Shown here: positions 24,301 to 30,300 of the stretch, one piece after another
Numbering within the stretch: position 1 is the first letter of the stretch
Layout of the letters: every line of letters begins with the position of its first letter
Source of the DNA: Branchiostoma floridae
Taxonomy: Eukaryota; Chordata; Leptocardii; Amphioxiformes; Branchiostomatidae
NCBI RefSeq assembly: GCF_000003815.2
Contig: NC_049989.1
Coordinates: forward strand, 11,239,273-11,303,272
Length of the DNA stretch: 64,000 nt
Direction of reading: 5' to 3'
Notes under the pieces: generated by a model
Database searches by the model: none
Told to the model about the DNA's origin: nothing
Seen by the model: the letters and a program-made list of their open reading frames with translations, nothing else
Position numbers and translations under genes: made by a program

Positions 24301-27300
24301 ACGGAGCATGGAGTTTCTCAACGATGCTGTAAGTAGAGAAATTCTGCTCGTTGACAATAACAGCATAAAGGGCATGTAAAAAGGGAAGGTCCATTGCCAA
24401 CATAGCAGCATGGTAAGGAAATAGCTTAGACTATGTATGAAATTTGTTGAAATACACGTATCTTTAAAAGATTAATTAACATGTAAATTATTTTACTTTT
24501 GCAGTATGCCGTGCCCTACAAGAAAGTCACTAACTACCTGTATAGGGGGTTCAAGGTTCCGGACTTGGGAGGGAAAAAGCACGTCATAGCGGTGAGGAAA
24601 TATCCCTCTTTTGTCAATTTCTACAATGCAATATGCATAACTGATACACATGTTTAAAATGCGGTATAAAAGCTTGATTTCAGACATCTGCTTCCATGAA
24701 TTATTACAAGATGGCTTAAGTAAAAATGATGACTAATGATAAAAGAGGCGAGCTCCATATTTAGAAGAAGATAACTTTAAGCTAGAAGAATATTGTTTAC
24801 ATGAAATGTTGCCTCTAATGGTAGATCGAGGCCCACGCAATAAGTGTTTTTTCCAGATGTGGCGGCAATTTTGGATTTCCCGTGTCATCCGGAGCCATTG
24901 CACCAAAACAAGGCTATCATAAAGCAATTTCCATTGTATTATGCTATAGTATAGATAGGCCGTCTGCAGGGTCAGTTTTGCCCCTCTGACTAGGATGTCC
25001 TAATCAACTAAGAGACTAGTAGGACTTGATTGAACACTAAATAAATATGATTATTATTGCTCAGTTTACTTACTTTTTTTCTCAGTTCGAGCCAGTTGTA
25101 CAGGCCGGAAACGAAGCAGTGATCCACCACATGTTTCTGTACGCCTGTCTGGAGGACCTGGACCCGAACCTGTACGACGGCGTCCAGTATCTGCGGGAGA
25201 GCCGCGACATCCCTGCAGACTGGCGCTCGTGCAAAGTCACTATCATAGTCTGGGACGTGGGAGGAGTGGTAAGTAGGCGAATCTCAAAACTCAACCCGTA
25301 GACTGCTTTTAATCTTTTAAACTGTCTTCCTGTTAGCACCACCCAATGCATACGTAACGTCTCCCAAAATGTCGGAAATTTCATCCTCCACTGCATACAG
25401 AAAAGAAATCAAACCCAATAGCATCCGTTTTAGATTAGAATTATCACTAGTTGATGATGACCCTATTTCACTTAATGCCCACTTTGTTTACTCTCCAAGC
25501 AGAGGTCGAATCGCGCAGATATAGTAGTAGTCGAAAAAATTACACTCGCGCTCTTGCTACTATATCTGCGCGATTCGACCTCTGCTTGGAGAGTACACTT
25601 TGTTATTGTAGACGATTCAGTATCATCATTGTACTTTCATGTATTATTGCAATTAGCCTTCGGGCATCAGTTTACAATAAAGATTAATTTAATCACACTG
25701 TGCACGTGGTTGCTACTGCCACAGGTCACTGGTTTGAATCCCGGTTAATTAAGGCATTGGTCCGACATTGCACCGGTTCCTATATGGCGTGTAGCCCCGG
25801 CCGGGCTCCGAAACCACTAATTTGCCCCGGTGGACTGCCGGATACCCGGGGATGCACCCCTTGGTGTACCCTACGGCTTGGTCACGTCATGAATTTAACG
25901 GGTTCCAAACTGAAATTAACTCCGACTTAAAATAAACCAGGGGCCCGGCCGTACTCAAATGCCGCAGGGTATCCTACAAGGCTACGTAGAAGTCACGCCC
26001 GAAAGTGCTGAAAAAAACAACAACCACCACGAACTGTTCAGTAAGGCCCCTTATTCCAATTGGGACCGTAGATTATACGGAGTGATTACGCATATACGTA
26101 AAGGGGCATGCAGCCCCTTAAACAGGGAGCCTAAGCTTTGTTCGGTGTACCTACCGGTTTCAAACCTCTGTCGCTTCGTTTCGTTTTTTTGCGATCTACT
26201 GAAATTAGGGAATAAGCATTTCTTTTTCGCATTACAGGGCATGCATTACCCAGAGAAGGTGGGGCTATCTGTAGGGGCTCCTGGCGACCCGACCTTCCTT
26301 CTTATGGAAACACATTACAACAACGCACAGCGCAAGAAAGGTACGTTTTCTGTTGCAGACCGTCTTAGAAGAGCTCACTACAAGATGGGCAACATTGTAC
26401 CACACAGCTATGGTACATTGATCTAAACTATGAGTCTATTTGAGTTCTAGCTTACACACACGTACCGACCGACATCTTTACTGTCAGAATCTTTACTGTG
26501 ATTCTGTCAGATTTCAACCCTAAAGTGTCTATGTATTGACACAATCTCTCGCTAGCTGGGCTCAATGACCCCCTCCCTTATGGAGGCGGCAATTGTAGGG
26601 CCTGCCGCTAGGAGCGCTATTTTAGTCAGGCTGGCCTATGTATATGCAACATTAAGTATAGTAATTGATTTCGTCGTGTATTTGATGATATCGCAAATAC
26701 CTTTCACGTAGGTATGAAGGACAGTTCCGGTATTCGGTTACTGTACACCTCTGAGCTACGGGAGTACGACTTGGGTTTAATGCAGCTTGGCATGGAGGTT
26801 GGACATACACAGATCATCCCCCCTGGAAGTCAGTCATTTGTTTCCGTCGGAAACTGTTATCCGGACTGTCTGGAGAAGGTAATGTTTCCCAGTTTTGTTT
26901 TAGCTATTTCACGTGTGCGTTGCCTTATTGTCATACAGAAATCATTTTTATGATGACAACAGGCGCACGGGGGTTCCATGTAACGGTGCTTGCCAAAATA
27001 GCATACTTCCTCTGTCCGGACTGAAGTGTATACGGTGCCGTATATGGTCGATTCCTATAACCACCGAATTAACTATATTACCATATACTTTAGACATTTA
27101 CATATATAGATAGAGTCCATTCCAGGTCACCATGAGGGTTTTTATTTGTAATAAGTCTGAATTATTTTGAATAAAAGAATTATGTAAGCCACAATAATTA
27201 AATTGTTTTTAAAAAAATGACTAGGAAAACATTCGTCTATAGGAATCCCTTTGAATATTTTAGAAACATTTTGAAAGTAACTGTAGAAAATCTTTATTTA

Positions 27301-30300
27301 GAATAATTGTGAAACCTCTGTGTGATTCTTTCACATTTACAAATATTTACAAATATTTTTAAACTTTGCCAAATGGTAAAGTTAGTTTAATTGCTCCCAT
27401 AAAATCAAGCCCTATTGTTATCTCTGTATATTTTTAGATTTCACTGCTGGGCACTGGTGGATCCTTTGTGGTTGGCCATTGTTGACTGACACCCAACCAT
27501 ACTTTGCAAGGATTTGTGAAATGCTATATTCCCAGCCCACTGTCCCATTTACAAAATGTTACAAAAAATTGTAAATAATGGTAGAATGCTGTTATCATTA
27601 TTTAGAAACCATTAGAAGTATCCAATTCCACAACATGAATCTTTCCAAAGTTTTACAGGACCGGGGAAATATTTATAAAGTTAAAACAGCTTTGAAAACA
27701 TTTATGAAGTATCAAATGTCCTACACATATAATTACAAAACTTTAGAATCAATTCTAAACAATGGCAACAAACATCCGCACGGTGACTTGAACTGGATTC
27801 TATACCTGGTCGTGACTACTCCAAATGGCACATTTTCTCACTTCGGAGTTGCAGCTTTTGTCCGGCCTGTTTTCTTAACTGGCTGGGTGATAAGATTTCA
27901 CCACCACTACCTGCATCTGCTGTAACGATACAGTTTCCAATGTTTTTTTCGTCTTGAACCGCGCGCCATTTTGTGGCACTCGTTCACAGCATTGTAGGGA
28001 TTCTTCTACTCACTAATGGTTGACAATACCCTGAGAACGAGACCTATACCCCGGATGCGGGTGAAGGATTCCACTTACTAAAGGGGTGGCGCGAATTATG
28101 TTTTTTGTCCTTTCGCGCAAAGTTTGCTTGTATTAATGCGGTATTTATTTTATTACACATTTCTCACAAAATAATTGGTTACGTCATGACGGTTAACATT
28201 TTTATTCATCGAAGAAATGTGCTACAAATGTTGGCCAAAAGACTCCATTCCCCTGCATGATAGTGTTGTCAAGTGGTCAATAATTAGGCTAGGCTATTTG
28301 GCTGATTATTGACCGGTGAATAAGGTGTCATAACCGACATGAAATGGGGTTTTCTGATTGGTGGACGTCGCCTGGCTATATGATAGGTTATGCCTAACAA
28401 GTATCAATGATGGGAACTAGTAGGGCAATATTCCTCTACAGGCAATGGAGGCAGAGTCCATAGACAAGATAAACGTGATCGGCGTCCATTTCCACGCTCA
28501 TCTGGCGGCCAGGAAGATGAGGGTACGCCACGTGCGGAACGGAGTGGAACTGCCGTGGCTGGGGAATGACGAAAACTTCGACTTCAACTTTCAGCAAACT
28601 ATCAGACTGCAGAAGGAAAGAGAAGTTTTGAAGGTACATATATTTAGCTCGGTATATTTATCACATTATTTTAGTTCAAAAAAGTGTTTCTGTCGAAAAA
28701 CGCGATAACTACTTTCACATGAGATAATGATTGGCACAATTATATCACATTTTTTTAACCAGTATATACAATTTGATCTCTTACCATTCTTACTAGTAAA
28801 ATAATGTGATAGTGGGGTGCTATCACATTATTTCACTAATAGACACCAACTATATATCTCTTACTAGTAAAATAATGTGATAGTGGGGTGCTATCACATT
28901 ATTTCACTAATAGACACCAACTATATATCTCTTACTAGTAAAATAATGTGATAGTGGGGTGATATCACATTATTTTACTAATAGACACCAACTATATACC
29001 TCTTACTAGTAAAATAATGTGATAGCGGGGTTTTCCAAATATCACGTTTTCTGTCTTAAAATACTATTCAGGGCTAAATAAATGTGTTAAATAATCAAGT
29101 CTATATATTTTTTAAAAGTTCAAACTGCAGTCTTCAAAAACGACATCTTTATAATGTGGAGGACTGATATTAACGGTCCAAGAGGCGCAGAGTTATTTGA
29201 AATGTGGGACAGACAACCATATGGTATATGCATTTAGCAAAGAGTATTTGAAGCTTTTTAAGAATGAGCTTATATTCCCCCCTAGCCCATTCCACAGGAT
29301 AGTATCTTCTTCTTGTCCTTGTCAACCTATCGGATGTTCAGTTCACTGACAGATGGACTCGGCGATATGCAACCAGACCCGCTGCACGTCTGCACAGTAT
29401 GCCACATAGTATACAAACATACAAACTCATCAGCAACTCCTATCAAATTACTGCGGTGATATGTGCATTGCTGCCAGGTTTGCATCACGCCAAACCACGT
29501 ACTAATAATTGTTTTTTTTTCTGTTTTAGGGCGACTACCTAATAGTGGAGTGTACCTATGATACCACTGACAGGGAAGAGATCACACACGTAAGTTTCAC
29601 AGATTTACCGTTATTTTTATCATGGGCAGAACAGTGAACTTTTCATTACTTGAGTCTTGACCTCATCACCATGGCTGTTAGTGAAGCAGAACACGTTGAA
29701 TGTTTTGTGTTCATGTTTAGAGAGAACACCTCACCTGTTTGTTGCTCTTACCATTTTCATCTAAGAGCTCATATGTGGCGTAACTCACCTTGAAGAAACT
29801 GATAGCAAAATACATAGAACGTAAAAAAGAATTAGTCAGGAGCAGAATTTGTGTATATTCCTTGGTAAACACTTTTATTTTCGTTTCCGCAAACATCCCG
29901 GTCGGGCACCGTTTCGGAAATTTCTTATTAGTAATGCTCATCGCATTCATATCCTACCACTTCCTGCCAATTTCATTAAGTCTTGCGTATTACGTTTTTC
30001 CATTAGGGAGGCCCCAACACGCAAGATGAGATGTACCTTGGTCATATCCTTCACTACCCAAAGATGAAGCTAAGACGGTGCAAGAGCAATCCACACAGGG
30101 TGGCTTACCTGGAAGCTCTCGGTGCGACAGAAGTTATGTTTAGGTGGGACATATATCTTATTTCACAACTGCCTTATAGAGGAAGAATGAATGCGATCCT
30201 TTGATGCAGACACTATGGACGTATGGACGTAGTTTCACTTCGAAAAGTCGATAGACTGTATATTGCAGTCCTTCACTATGACACATACATATGTTTACAC

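Noticed and set aside
25690-26230. Extra MOXD1-like exon between exons 6 and 7
   Set aside because: Exons 6 and 7 join at phase 0 with continuous homology; the text is repeat-like.
27578-27925. 115-codon frame in MOXD1-like intron 8
   Set aside because: No similarity, AT-rich, no splice or promoter support.
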